Of a stretch of DNA of 64,000 bases, positions 1 to 8,055 are shown piece by piece. Below the pieces are notes generated by a model. It did no database searches. It saw only the letters and a list, made by a program, of their open reading frames with translations, and was not told the origin of the DNA. The DNA comes from Catellatospora coxensis (GTDB lineage Bacteria > Actinomycetota > Actinomycetes > Mycobacteriales > Micromonosporaceae). How positions within the stretch are numbered: the first letter of the stretch is position 1; every line of letters starts with the position of its first letter. The DNA lies in NCBI RefSeq assembly GCF_016862635.1, contig NZ_BONI01000008.1, positions 62,001 through 126,000 of the forward strand, given 5' to 3'. Both the position numbers and the translations under genes were made by a program.

Positions 1-1251
1 GTCCGTGGCCGGGGTGTCGGTCAGGTGCGCGCCGACGTGCCGGGTCAGCTCCCAGTTGGTGCGCCCGGTCCACTCCCGCCAGATGGCGCGGACCGCGGCC
101 ACCGACAGGATCAGCATGTACGGGAAGGTGCCCAGCACCAGCTGCGCGTAGTGCACCGGGCGCACCCGCAACCCGAACTGCAGGCCGAAGTCGCGCAGCC
201 CGGCCACCTGGAAGGCCAGGGTCGCCACCGTCGGCAGCGCGGGCAGGAAGGTGAGCATCGCGACCGCGACCGGCACCTGCGCGAACAGCGCCACGTAGAG
301 GCCGATCGGCACCGCGATCGCCGAGAACGCCTGCACGAACGGGCCGGTCAGGGTGTACCGGGCGAGCATGCGCGACCAGAACGTCGGCAGCCCGCGCCAG
401 TCGCCCTTGCGCAGCACCTGCAGGAAGCCCTGGTTCCACCGGGTGCGCTGCTTGAGCAGACCGGACACGGAATCCGGGGTCTCCTCGCGGGTGACGATCG
501 CCGAGTCGTACGCGACCACGACCCGCTCGCCGCTGCTGGACAGCCGTACGCCCAGGTCGCAGTCCTCGGCGAGGCAGGCGCCGTCCCAGCCGCCGGCGCG
601 GCGCAGCACGTCGGTCCGGACGAAGACGGTGTTGCCGCCGAGCGGGATGAATCCCCGGCGGGCGTGCAGGTGCAGGCGGCTGCGGAACCAGAAGAAGTAC
701 TCCAGGCAGTTGTGCAGGCTGTACCAGCTGGAATGGAAGTTGATCAGCTGGACGCCGCCCTGCACCACGGTCGCGCCGCTGCGCCGGAAGGCGTGGTCGA
801 CGTGGGTGAGCAGGGCCGGGTGGACCTGGTCCTCGGCGTCGAACACCCCGACGACGTCGCCGCGGCAGTGCGGGAGCGCGCTGTTGAGCGCCTTGGGCTT
901 GCTCTTCACCTCGTTGGTGTCGACGACCACGCGCACGCGGTCCGGGGTCTGGTCGGCGAGCTGCCGGGCGACCGCGGTGGTGCCCTCGTCGTCGTGGCCG
1001 GTCACGAGGATCACCTCGTAGTGCGGGTGGCTCGATTCGAGCAGCCGGCGCACGGTGTGCGCGAGCACCTCCTCCTCGTGGCGGGCCGGGACGAGCAGCG
1101 AGAAGGAGAGGGTGTGCGCGCCGTCGGGCGCGGCGAACCTGGTGGCGGCGAGGGTCTCCGGGGTGCGCCAGGCGTGCATGGTCCACCAGAGCGTGACCAC
1201 GGCGAAGGCGAACAGGGCGAGGGAGACGGCGGTCATCGTGACGGCAGCCAT
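1..1251 (-). CDS. Membrane glycosyltransferase family 2 (C-terminus cut by window edge)
   Basis: Open minus-strand frame running off the left edge, with 417 codons visible. It starts with a hydrophobic N-terminal segment (about residues 1-22). The GT-A core carries a nucleotide-sugar/metal motif FDAED near residue 135, a second acidic motif AEDCD, and the QRTRW form of the QxxRW signature near residue 267. Several hydrophobic segments follow. This order (TM, GT2 core, QxxRW, TM cluster) is typical of processive or cellulose-synthase-like GT2 enzymes that build extracellular polysaccharide or beta-linked glycans from the cytoplasmic face; the sugar cannot be told. The ATG at 1251 is the first Met of the conserved region; the upstream frame stays open, so the start is not certain. 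Confidence 0.85.
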   Translation of the reverse strand, partial: MAAVTMTAVSLALFAFAVVTLWWTMHAWRTPETLAATRFAAPDGAHTLSFSLLVPARHEEEVLAHTVRRLLESSHPHYEVILVTGHDDEGTTAVARQLADQTPDRVRVVVDTNEVKSKPKALNSALPHCRGDVVGVFDAEDQVHPALLTHVDHAFRRSGATVVQGGVQLINFHSSWYSLHNCLEYFFWFRSRLHLHARRGFIPLGGNTVFVRTDVLRRAGGWDGACLAEDCDLGVRLSSSGERVVVAYDSAIVTREETPDSVSGLLKQRTRWNQGFLQVLRKGDWRGLPTFWSRMLARYTLTGPFVQAFSAIAVPIGLYVALFAQVPVAVAMLTFLPALPTVATLAFQVAGLRDFGLQFGLRVRPVHYAQLVLGTFPYMLILSVAAVRAIWREWTGRTNWELTRHVGAHLTDTPATD

Positions 1252-1321
1252 GACCCGCCCGTCCGGCTGTTGAGCAACAGGGGCATACGTTCCCTTATCT
1301 GTATAAAACGGACATGAGAGG

Positions 1322-1338
1322 CACGTGGATGCCACGTG
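1322..1338. promoter_or_regulatory. Perfect 17-bp dyad in the glycosyltransferase upstream region
   Basis: CACGTGGATGCCACGTG is a perfect inverted repeat: 7-bp arms CACGTGG/CCACGTG around a 3-bp spacer. It lies about 70 bp upstream of the glycosyltransferase start in the 256-bp gap before the lrp-type gene (which ends at 1508). An operator is possible, and a chance dyad cannot be excluded. Apart from an AT-rich patch near 1302-1308 (gtataaa) the rest of the gap shows nothing clear. Confidence 0.35.
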
Positions 1339-1507
1339 AGGATTCCGTGTCCGCCGGTCGTATGCCTTGGGTAACCGGTGCCGCGAGCGAATGGCTACGC
1401 GGAAAAAACCTGGTGAGAGCACGCTGTCGGACGTGCCGTGTCAACGGCCGTCGCGGCGTGACACGGCTGTACTCCTCCGGTTGTCGGCCGCCCCGTGGAG
1501 CACCTCG

Positions 1508-1978
1508 TCACAAGGGGCTGATGTCCCACTTCCGGATGTGGCTGAAGATCAGTTGGGTCTCCAGGTGGGCCACCTCGCGGCGGGAGGTGAAGCCGTCCAG
1601 CAGCAGCCGCTGCAGGTGGGCGGCGTCGCGTACGGCGACGTGCACCAGGAAGTCGTCCGCGCCCGCGATGTGGCTCAGTGCCAGCGTCTCGGGCAGGTCC
1701 AGCACGAAGCGGATGAACGGCTCGACCACGTCACGGTTGTGCGGGCGGACCCGTACCGCGATGTAGGCCTGCAGCGGGCGGCCCAGCGCGGCCGGATCGG
1801 CGTCGGCGTGGAAGCCGGCCAGCACCCCGCGGCGTTGCAGCGCGCGTACCCGCTCCAGGCAGGTCGAGGCGGCGACATTGACGCGCGCCGCCAGATCCTT
1901 GTTCGAGATCCGCGCATCGTTCTGCAACTCGCGCAGGATCGCCGCGTCGATCGCATCAAGCACGGTGTTTCCGGTCAT
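1508..1978 (-). CDS. Lrp/AsnC-family transcriptional regulator
   Basis: 156 residues, the usual length of the family. An N-terminal winged helix-turn-helix (about residues 5-55, containing LDAIDAAILRELQNDARIS and STCLERVRALQRRG) is followed by an RAM ligand-binding/oligomerisation domain. The protein should be a cytoplasmic amino-acid-responsive regulator. It is divergent from the PLP enzyme at 2039, with only 60 bp between the starts, so it most likely controls that gene and itself from the shared region. A similar arrangement is known for MdeR (Lrp family) and mdeA (methionine gamma-lyase) in Pseudomonas; the parallel is inference. Confidence 0.88.
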   Translation of the reverse strand: MTGNTVLDAIDAAILRELQNDARISNKDLAARVNVAASTCLERVRALQRRGVLAGFHADADPAALGRPLQAYIAVRVRPHNRDVVEPFIRFVLDLPETLALSHIAGADDFLVHVAVRDAAHLQRLLLDGFTSRREVAHLETQLIFSHIRKWDISPL

Positions 1979-2038
1979 ACCCCGAAGAGTATTCGGACCC
2001 TGTTTACCAGGGCCGAAGAAGGCCCGAAGATCACGCCC

Positions 2039-3427
2039 ATGACCTACTCCGTCGACACCCGTGCCGTGCACGCGGGCCGTGCCGACCTGGCCGAGCTCGG
2101 TGTGCACGCGCTCCCGCTGGACTTCTCCACCACGTACCCGATGCACGACCAGGTCGCCGCCGGCGCGGCCCTGGGCGCGTTCGCCGACGGCGCGGCCACC
2201 GCCGCGACCCCGGTCTACCAGCGGCTCTACAACCCGACCACGGCCCGCTTCGAGCAGGCGCTCGCCGAGCTGGAGGGCACCGAGGCCGCCGTCTCGTTCG
2301 CCTCCGGCATGGCCGCGATCACCGCCGTGCTGCAGGCCGCCTGCCTGATGACCGAGCGCCGGCACGTGGTCGCCGTACGCCCGCTCTACGGCGGCACCGA
2401 CCACCTGCTCTCCATCGGGCTGCTCGGCCTGTCCGTGACCTGGGTCGAGCAGGACGAGGTCGCCCGTGCGATCCGCCCCGACACCGGCCTCGTCGTGGTC
2501 GAGACCCCGGGCAACCCGACACTGAACCTGGTCGACATCGCCACCGTCGTCATCCAGGCCGGGGACGTGCCGGTGCTGGTCGACAACACGTTCGCCACCC
2601 CGGTGCTGCAGAACCCGGCCCGGCTGGGCGCGGCGTACGTGGTGCACTCCGGCACGAAGTACCTCGGCGGGCACGGCGACGTGCTCGGCGGCGTCGTCGC
2701 CTGCGCCGAGCAGCGAGCCGGCGCGCTGCGCCAGGTGCGCATCCTCACCGGCGCGGTGCTGCACCCGCTCGCCGGCTACCTGCTGCACCGCGGCCTGGCC
2801 ACCCTGCCGCTGCGGGTACGCGCCGCGCAGGCCACCGCCGCGACGCTGGCCGTCCGGCTGGCCGTGCACAAGGGCATCAGCAAGGTCCACTACCCGGGAC
2901 TGCCCGGCAACGACCCGCGCGGCCTGATCGGCCGGCAGATGCGCGGCCCCGGCGCGATGATCGCGTTCGAGACCACGGGTGACGCGGCCGCGGTGGTCGC
3001 CGCGCTGCGCCTGATCACCCCGGCGGTCAGCCTCGGCTCCGTCGACTCGCTGATCGAGCACCCCGCCCTGCTCACCCACCGCCTGGTCGACGCCGAGGGC
3101 AAGGAGACCGGCGGCATCACCCCGAACCTGCTGCGCATGTCCGTCGGCCTGGAGGACCCCGAGGACCTGTGGGCCGACCTGGACCAGGCCCTGCGTGCCG
3201 CCGGGACCCGGGCCACGGTCGCGGTCGACGCCCACGCCGCCACCGCGGCCGTCCCGGCGGAGCCGACCGTCCCGGCGGAGCCTGCAGCCGTCGCGGTGGC
3301 TGCGGACCCGCACGCGGCCGTGCTCGCCGCGCCGGTCATCGCGGTGCCGGAGCCGGAGGCGTTCGCCGAGGCGGTGTCCGCCACATCGGCGCAGGCCGTG
3401 AACGGGAGCGCGCCCGTACCGGCATAG
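2039..3427 (+). CDS. Cys/Met-metabolism PLP enzyme, methionine gamma-lyase-like
   Basis: 462 residues. It belongs to the gamma-subfamily of PLP enzymes (cystathionine/methionine lyases and synthases). Visible motifs are [20 protein letters not shown], the SFASGMAA phosphate-binding loop, [12 protein letters not shown] and the Schiff-base lysine in [11 protein letters not shown] near residue 206. The enzyme acts in the cytoplasm on sulfur amino acids. Substrate (methionine, cystathionine or O-acylhomoserine) is not decided by these motifs; methionine gamma-lyase is favoured because of the divergent Lrp gene. The catalytic part ends near residue 392 and an Ala/Pro/Val-rich tail of about 70 residues follows, which the family normally lacks. 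pdxT begins 37 bp downstream, so the two may be co-transcribed and a PLP-dependent enzyme is linked to PLP synthesis. Confidence 0.85.
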   Translation: MTYSVDTRAVHAGRADLAELGVHALPLDFSTTYPMHDQVAAGAALGAFADGAATAATPVYQRLYNPTTARFEQALAELEGTEAAVSFASGMAAITAVLQAACLMTERRHVVAVRPLYGGTDHLLSIGLLGLSVTWVEQDEVARAIRPDTGLVVVETPGNPTLNLVDIATVVIQAGDVPVLVDNTFATPVLQNPARLGAAYVVHSGTKYLGGHGDVLGGVVACAEQRAGALRQVRILTGAVLHPLAGYLLHRGLATLPLRVRAAQATAATLAVRLAVHKGISKVHYPGLPGNDPRGLIGRQMRGPGAMIAFETTGDAAAVVAALRLITPAVSLGSVDSLIEHPALLTHRLVDAEGKETGGITPNLLRMSVGLEDPEDLWADLDQALRAAGTRATVAVDAHAATAAVPAEPTVPAEPAAVAVAADPHAAVLAAPVIAVPEPEAFAEAVSATSAQAVNGSAPVPA

Positions 3428-3464
3428 ACTCGACCTACAGTGGATGATCTTCTTGGGAGGACCC

Positions 3465-4073
3465 GTGCCAGACCTCGTCATCGGTGTGCTCGCCCTGCAG
3501 GGTGACGTGCGCGAGCACCTGGCCGCGCTGGCCGAGTGCGACGTGATCGGCCGGCCGGTGCGCCGCCCCGAGGAGGTCGCCGAGATCGACGCCCTGGTCA
3601 TCCCGGGCGGCGAGTCCACCACCATGAGCAAGCTGGCGCTCGCGTTCGAGGTGTACGAGCCCGTGCGCAAGCGACTCGCCGAAGGCATGCCGGCGTACGG
3701 CTCGTGCGCCGGCATGATCATGCTCGCCGACGAGGTGCTCGACGGGCGGCCGGACCAGAAGACGTTCGGCGGCATCGGCATGACGGTGCGCCGCAACGCG
3801 TTCGGCCGCCAGGTCGACTCGTTCGAGGCCCCGGTCGACATCGCGGGCGTCGAGGGCGAGCCGGTGCACGCGATCTTCATCCGCGCGCCGTGGGTCGAGT
3901 CGGTCACCGCGGATGTCGAGGTGCTGGGCCGGGTCACCGCAGGCCCCGCCACCGGTAGGATGGTCGCGGTCCGGCAGGGCAACCTGCTGGCCACCTCGTT
4001 CCACCCGGAGCTCACCGGGGATCTGCGGGTGCACCAGCTCTTCGTCGACATGGTGCGTGACCAGGCCTCCTGA
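3465..4073 (+). CDS. pdxT: Pyridoxal 5'-phosphate synthase glutaminase subunit PdxT
   Basis: 202 residues. A class-I glutamine amidotransferase that hydrolyses glutamine and channels ammonia to PdxS, which makes PLP. The family motifs are present: [12 protein letters not shown] at the N-terminus, [11 protein letters not shown], the nucleophile Cys81 in YGSCAGM, and His180/Glu182 in SFHPEL. GTG at 3465 is chosen because GGGAGG lies 7 bp upstream and the protein then begins at the conserved ALQGD region; an ATG at 3444 lacks a ribosome binding site. The partner pdxS, usually the adjacent upstream gene, is not in that position here. yebC follows after 43 bp. Confidence 0.95.
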   Translation: MPDLVIGVLALQGDVREHLAALAECDVIGRPVRRPEEVAEIDALVIPGGESTTMSKLALAFEVYEPVRKRLAEGMPAYGSCAGMIMLADEVLDGRPDQKTFGGIGMTVRRNAFGRQVDSFEAPVDIAGVEGEPVHAIFIRAPWVESVTADVEVLGRVTAGPATGRMVAVRQGNLLATSFHPELTGDLRVHQLFVDMVRDQAS

Positions 4074-4116
4074 ACCCGGGCCAGGAAGCTTCACCAGCGC
4101 GCTGACGGAGGATCTG

Positions 4117-4869
4117 ATGTCCGGCCACTCAAAGTGGGCGACGACCAAGCACAAGAAGGCGGCGATCGACGCCAAGCGGGGCAAGCTGTTCGCCCGCCTC
4201 ATCAAGAACATCGAGGTGGCGGCGCGCACCGGCGGCGCGGATCCGGCGGGTAACCCGACCCTGTTCGACGCGGTCCAGAAGGCCAAGAAGAACTCGGTCC
4301 CCAACGACAACATCGACCGGGCGCTCAAGCGGGGCTCCGGCCTGGAGGCCGGCGGCGCCGACTGGCAGACCATCATGTACGAGGGCTACGGCCCCAACGG
4401 CGTGGCGATCCTGATCGAGTGCCTGACCGACAACCGCAACCGCGCCGCGACCGAGGTGCGCACCGCGCTCACCCGCAACGGCGGCAACCTGGCCGACGCC
4501 GGCTCGGTGTCGTACATGTTCTCCCGCAAGGGCCAGGTCATCGTGCCCAAGAACGGCCTGACCGAGGACGACGTGCTCGGCGCGGTGCTCGACGCCGGCG
4601 CCGAGGAGTGCAACGACCTGGGCGAGTCGTTCGAGGTCATCAGCGAGGCGGGAGACCTGCTCTCGGTCCGCAACGCCCTGCAGGCCGCGGGCATCGAGTA
4701 CGAGTCGGCCGAGTCGACCTTCGTGCCCAGCGTGCAGGTGGCGCTGGACGAGGAGGGCGCCCGCAAGGTGCTCAAGCTGATCGACGTGCTCGACGACTGC
4801 GACGACGTCCAGGACGTCTTCGCGAACTTCGACATCTCCGACGACATCATCGAGAAGATCGAAGCCTGA
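4117..4869 (+). CDS. yebC: YebC/PmpR-family protein (TACO1 fold)
   Basis: 250 residues, full length. It begins with the family signature [20 protein letters not shown] and keeps [29 protein letters not shown] and [11 protein letters not shown]. The family is a cytoplasmic three-domain protein described both as a DNA-binding regulator and as a ribosome-associated factor that relieves stalling; the sequence does not decide between these. A ribosome binding site (GGAGG at 4107-4111) precedes the ATG. In many actinobacteria yebC is followed directly by ruvCAB; here about 13 kb of other genes intervene. Confidence 0.95.
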   Translation: MSGHSKWATTKHKKAAIDAKRGKLFARLIKNIEVAARTGGADPAGNPTLFDAVQKAKKNSVPNDNIDRALKRGSGLEAGGADWQTIMYEGYGPNGVAILIECLTDNRNRAATEVRTALTRNGGNLADAGSVSYMFSRKGQVIVPKNGLTEDDVLGAVLDAGAEECNDLGESFEVISEAGDLLSVRNALQAAGIEYESAESTFVPSVQVALDEEGARKVLKLIDVLDDCDDVQDVFANFDISDDIIEKIEA

Positions 4870-4876
4870 TACACCA

Positions 4877-4918
4877 CGCCGCAGGGCCCCGTCCGCTCCC
4901 GGACGGGGCCCTGCGGCG
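4877..4918 (+). terminator. Strong terminator after yebC
   Basis: A perfect 19-bp stem (4877-4895 with 4900-4918) closes a 4-nt loop starting 7 bp after the yebC stop. It is GC-rich with no T-run, as is common for actinobacterial terminators. It ends the pdxT-yebC unit. Confidence 0.85.
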
Positions 4919-4960
4919 TCCCCACCCTGACCGGCCCGGCCCGGGGCCCGTCAAGATCGT

Positions 4961-5023
4961 CCGACTTGCCTGGCACCCGTGCGTATCTTGAAGCCCGATT
5001 CCCCGAGGTGCCTGGCAAGTCGG
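4961..5023. repeat. Long-loop inverted repeat upstream of the pterin dehydratase gene
   Basis: A 16-nt arm CCGACTTGCCTGGCAC (4961-4976) is matched by GTGCCTGGCAAGTCGG (5008-5023), with one mismatch. The 31-nt loop region contains a second overlapping pairing (TCAAGAT at 4951-4957 with ATCTTGA at 4985-4991). It lies 70-130 bp upstream of the next gene, in a gap otherwise without recognisable content. It may be a structured leader or a dispersed palindrome; only one copy is in this window. Confidence 0.5.
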
Positions 5024-5091
5024 GCGACCTTGGCCGAGGAAGTCGGTCTTCTTTCCGCTATTCGGGTGACGGAGGGCGAATTCTGGGCATC

Positions 5092-5415
5092 ATGGTCTCT
5101 ATGGTCGAAGTCCTCAACCCCGGGGAGCTGGAGCAGGGCCTGTCCGCCCTGCGCGGCTGGACCGGCGACGTGCACGGCATCACCCGCACCGTGAAGCTGC
5201 CCAGCTTCCCCGCCGCGCTGGCCGTGGTGGCCCAGGTGGGGGAGGCGGCGGAGAGCATGGATCACCATCCGGACATGGACATCCGCTACCGCCATCTCAC
5301 CTTCACGTGCTGCACCCACGCGGCCGGCGGCCTCACCGACCTGGACCTGCGCCTGGCCCGCATGATCGACGACATCGTCGCCCGCGCCACCGCCGACCAG
5401 CCCGCCAACCACTGA
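5092..5415 (+). CDS. 4a-hydroxytetrahydrobiopterin (pterin-4a-carbinolamine) dehydratase-like protein
   Basis: 107 residues, the usual size of the PCD/DCoH family. The signature EAAESMDHHPDMDIRYRHL contains the paired histidines of the active site, and a further His lies in CTHAAGGLTDLDL. The family dehydrates 4a-hydroxy-tetrahydropterin during recycling of the cofactor of aromatic amino acid hydroxylases; no such hydroxylase is in the window, so the physiological partner is unknown. ATG 5092 has GGAGGG at 5071-5076; ATG 5101 is an alternative. It is the last plus-strand gene before the convergent glyoxalase-fold gene. Confidence 0.88.
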   Translation: MVSMVEVLNPGELEQGLSALRGWTGDVHGITRTVKLPSFPAALAVVAQVGEAAESMDHHPDMDIRYRHLTFTCCTHAAGGLTDLDLRLARMIDDIVARATADQPANH

Positions 5416-5524
5416 CGAGTCCGGCGGCCCGCAGCCCTGCGGCCACCGTGCCCGGCTCGGCCCGGCTCGCGGTCCGGGCTCGGTGGGCGGCGCGCGTCTG
5501 CGCAGGTCGCGGGCTTGCGATGTT

Positions 5525-5572
5525 AGGAAGGGCACCTTCTTTAACGCGGAGCGTTAAGAAGGTGCCCTTCCT
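5525..5572. repeat. Family A palindrome (probable bidirectional terminator)
   Basis: Arms AGGAAGGGCACCTTCT (5525-5540) and AGAAGGTGCCCTTCCT (5557-5572) are exact complements, and an inner TTAACGC/GCGTTAA stem extends them with one bulged T. The element lies between two convergent genes ending at 5415 and 5587. Related copies are at 9309, 13903, 34253 and 48979. T-rich flanks on both sides would let it stop transcription in both directions. Confidence 0.75.
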
Positions 5573-5586
5573 TTGTTCGCGCGGGT

Positions 5587-6363
5587 TCAGTCGGTCAGGC
5601 GGTCGGGGGTGACGGTGATGATGGAGAAGAAGGCGCCCTGGGGGTCGGACAGGACGGCGAAGCGGCCGGGTGGGATGTCGGTCGGCGGGATGGAGACGGT
5701 GCCGCCGAGTTCCTGGGCGCGGGCGGCGGCGGCGTCGCAGTCGGCGACGTGGAAGTACACCATCCAGTGCGGGGGCAGGTCCTCCGGCCACTCGTCGCCC
5801 TCCATCGGCATCATGCCGGCGATGCGGGCCCCGTCGAGCTGGAACTCGGTGTAGATGACCGGGCCCAGGGGCATGTCCTGGGGCTTCCAGCCGAACACGC
5901 TGCCGTAGAAGATCTTCGAACCCTCGGGGTCGCGGGTGGTCAGCTCGTTCCAGGCCAGCGTGCCGGGCCTGCGGAAGATCTCGCCACCGCCGTGGGTGCC
6001 GGGCTGCCAGACCGCGAACATCGCCCCGGCCTGGTCCAGGAAGACCGCCATCTGGCCGTATCCGAGCACGTCGAACGGCTCCAGCAGGACGCTGCCGCCG
6101 AATTCGACGACCTTGGCGGCGGTGGCCGCCGCGTCGGTGGTCTCGATGTACGTCGTCCACATCGGTGGCTGGCTCTCGCCCTGGATGGGGCCCGCGCCGG
6201 CGACCTGCCTGCCGTCGATCAGGTATGTCGTGTAGCCGCCTGCCTCGGGTTCCGGGGTGACCTCGGCGTCCCAGCCGAACAGTTGGGTGTAGAACTCGGT
6301 CGCGCTCTTCAGATCTGTGGTGCTCAGGTCGACCCAGGTGGGAACGCCGGGTGCGTTGGCCAT
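5587..6363 (-). CDS. VOC (glyoxalase/bleomycin-resistance fold) protein with two domains
   Basis: 258 residues made of two tandem VOC domains: residues about 8-125 (TWVDLSTTDLKSATEFYTQL) and about 140-255 (AWNELTTRDPEGSKIFYGSV). Each half has the N-terminal W-x-(D/E) beta strand and the FY-x-x-x-FGW segment. Proteins of this architecture are often annotated as hydrolases or antibiotic-binding proteins, and no metal-ligand set typical of a defined dioxygenase or glyoxalase I is clear, so no substrate is proposed. The ATG at 6363 follows GAGGGG in the upstream region. It is divergent from livG. Confidence 0.85.
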   Translation of the reverse strand: MANAPGVPTWVDLSTTDLKSATEFYTQLFGWDAEVTPEPEAGGYTTYLIDGRQVAGAGPIQGESQPPMWTTYIETTDAAATAAKVVEFGGSVLLEPFDVLGYGQMAVFLDQAGAMFAVWQPGTHGGGEIFRRPGTLAWNELTTRDPEGSKIFYGSVFGWKPQDMPLGPVIYTEFQLDGARIAGMMPMEGDEWPEDLPPHWMVYFHVADCDAAAARAQELGGTVSIPPTDIPPGRFAVLSDPQGAFFSIITVTPDRLTD

Positions 6364-6532
6364 GCCGATACCCCTCTGTTTCGTGACACGGACCGGTTTG
6401 TCCGCTTCATCCGATGGTGGCAGACGAGGGGAGCGGAACCGCGCGAATCGCACATCGTCGACGTGTCGATTGTGTGGGCGGGTTACATGGCTGTTGCCGC
6501 CTCGTGAGTCATACGTTTCCCGGGCATTCGCA

Positions 6533-6546
6533 GTGACGCTGGTCAC
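6533..6546. promoter_or_regulatory. Short dyad upstream of the ABC importer operon
   Basis: GTGACGCTGGTCAC (5-bp arms, 4-bp spacer) lies 30 bp before the livG start, in the 212-bp region divergent with the glyoxalase-fold gene. Its position between a likely promoter and the ribosome binding site (AAGGAG at 6564-6569) fits an operator. It is short enough to be chance. Confidence 0.25.
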
Positions 6547-6575
6547 GTGGCACGAAGCATCCCAAGGAGCAGCAG

Positions 6576-7346
6576 ATGAGCCCAGATCCCCCGGCGTTGC
6601 GCGCCATCGGGCTGACCAAGGAGTTCCGCGGCTTCCGCGCTGTCGACGGCGTCGACCTCGCCGTGGCGGCGGGCAGCGTGCATGCGCTGGTGGGGCCCAA
6701 CGGGGCCGGCAAGACCACACTGTTCAACCTGCTCACCGGCTTCCTGCCGCAGACGGCGGGGCGTATCGAGGTGGCGGGCGTGGACGTCACCGGCCTGGCG
6801 CCGGAGGGTTTCGCCGGCCGCGGCGTGGCCCGCTCGTTCCAGATCACCAGCCTGTTCGGGCAGCTCACGGCGTTGGAGCACGTCGAACTGGCGCTGCAGA
6901 GCGGATCTTCGCTGGGCTGGAAGTTCTGGCGGTCGGCGAAGCTGATGCGCCGCTACACCCCGCGGGCCATGGAGCTGCTGGACATGGTCGGGCTGGCCGA
7001 CCTGGCCGGCACCACGGCCGACGCGCTCGCGTACGGCCGCAAGCGGGCCCTGGAACTGGCGCTGGCCCTGGCCCTGGACCCGTCGGTGCTGCTGCTGGAC
7101 GAGCCGACCGCCGGCATGGGCCTGGAGGACGTCGACCGCACCGTCGCCCTGATCGCCGCGATCCGCACCGGACGGACCGTGGTCATGGTGGAGCACAACA
7201 TGTCCGTGGTCGGCGCGCTGGCCGACCGGGTGACCGTGCTGCAGGCCGGAAAAGTGCTGGTGGAGGGCCCGTACGACGAGGTGCGCGCGGACGACCGCGT
7301 GATCACCGCCTATCTCGGTGAGGGAGCGGTCCGTGCTGCGCATTGA
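6576..7346 (+). CDS. Branched-chain amino acid-type ABC transporter ATP-binding protein LivG-like
   Basis: 256 residues. Cytoplasmic ATPase with Walker A GPNGAGKTT, a Q-loop (FQITS), the degenerate signature LAYGRKRALELA typical of LivG, Walker B VLLLDEPTAGMG and the switch His in VMVEHNMS. LivG subunits pair with LivF to drive uptake of amino acids, amides or urea-like solutes through LivH-LivM. It is the first gene of a five-gene operon (ATPase, ATPase, binding protein, two permeases). AAGGAG precedes the ATG by 6 bp. Confidence 0.93.
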   Translation: MSPDPPALRAIGLTKEFRGFRAVDGVDLAVAAGSVHALVGPNGAGKTTLFNLLTGFLPQTAGRIEVAGVDVTGLAPEGFAGRGVARSFQITSLFGQLTALEHVELALQSGSSLGWKFWRSAKLMRRYTPRAMELLDMVGLADLAGTTADALAYGRKRALELALALALDPSVLLLDEPTAGMGLEDVDRTVALIAAIRTGRTVVMVEHNMSVVGALADRVTVLQAGKVLVEGPYDEVRADDRVITAYLGEGAVRAAH

Positions 7347-8025
7347 CGATCTGTCGGCCTGGTACGGCGAGGCGCAGGTGCTGCGCGGGGTGAGCCTGGA
7401 GATCGCCGCGGGCGAGGTGGTCACCCTGTGCGGGCGCAACGGCGCGGGCAAGACCACGCTGCTGCGCTGCGTGATGGGCCTGCACCCCGGCCAGCGCGGC
7501 ACCGTCGAGCTGGCCGGTCGCACGCTGTCCGGGCAGCCCGCGCACCGGCGGGCGCGGGCCGGGCTGGGCTGGGTGCCCGACGACCGTGGCTGCTACGCGA
7601 CGCTGACCGTCGCCGAGACGCTGTCGCTGCCGCCCGTGGTCGGGCCGTCGCCCTGGTCGCTGGAGCAGGTGTACGACGCCTTCCCGCACCTGCACGCCCG
7701 CCGCAACGCCCCGTCGACCACGCTGTCCGGCGGTGAGCAGCAGATGCTCGCGCTGGCCCGGGTGCTGCGCATGGGCGCGCGGCTGCTGCTGTGCGACGAG
7801 CCCACCGAGGGCCTGAGCCCGCTGCTGGTCGCGCAGGTCGGCGACATCCTGCGGCAGGCCAAGCAGCACGGGGTGGCCGTGCTGCTGGTGGAGCAGAACC
7901 TGCACTTCGCCACGACCGTCGCCGACCGCCATCACCTGCTGGCCGAGGGGCGCGTCGTGGAGTCGCTGGAGAACTCCGAGGTCGCCGCGCGCGAGAAGGA
8001 CCTGCTGGCTTACCTCGGCATCTGA
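7333..8025 (+). CDS. Branched-chain amino acid-type ABC transporter ATP-binding protein LivF-like
   Basis: 230 residues when started at GTG 7333, which overlaps the livG end by 14 bp and has GGGAG 6 bp upstream; GTG 7318 would add five residues. Walker A GRNGAGKTT, signature LSGGEQQMLALARVL, Walker B LLLCDEPTEGLSP and LVEQN are intact, so the protein should be an active ATPase. It is the second nucleotide-binding subunit of the importer, translationally coupled to livG. The binding-protein gene starts 30 bp downstream. Confidence 0.93.
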   Translation: MLRIDDLSAWYGEAQVLRGVSLEIAAGEVVTLCGRNGAGKTTLLRCVMGLHPGQRGTVELAGRTLSGQPAHRRARAGLGWVPDDRGCYATLTVAETLSLPPVVGPSPWSLEQVYDAFPHLHARRNAPSTTLSGGEQQMLALARVLRMGARLLLCDEPTEGLSPLLVAQVGDILRQAKQHGVAVLLVEQNLHFATTVADRHHLLAEGRVVESLENSEVAAREKDLLAYLGI

Positions 8026-8055
8026 AAGGCACCACCCACACCCCAGGGAGATGTC

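Noticed and set aside
1508-4051. 847-codon minus-strand open frame
   Set aside because: Only its C-terminal 156 codons (the Lrp gene) have protein-like content; the rest is antisense to the PLP enzyme and pdxT.
4870-5091. tRNA-like cloverleaf search in intergenic regions
   Set aside because: The hairpins here and in other gaps lack acceptor-stem/T-loop features; no tRNA is called in the window.
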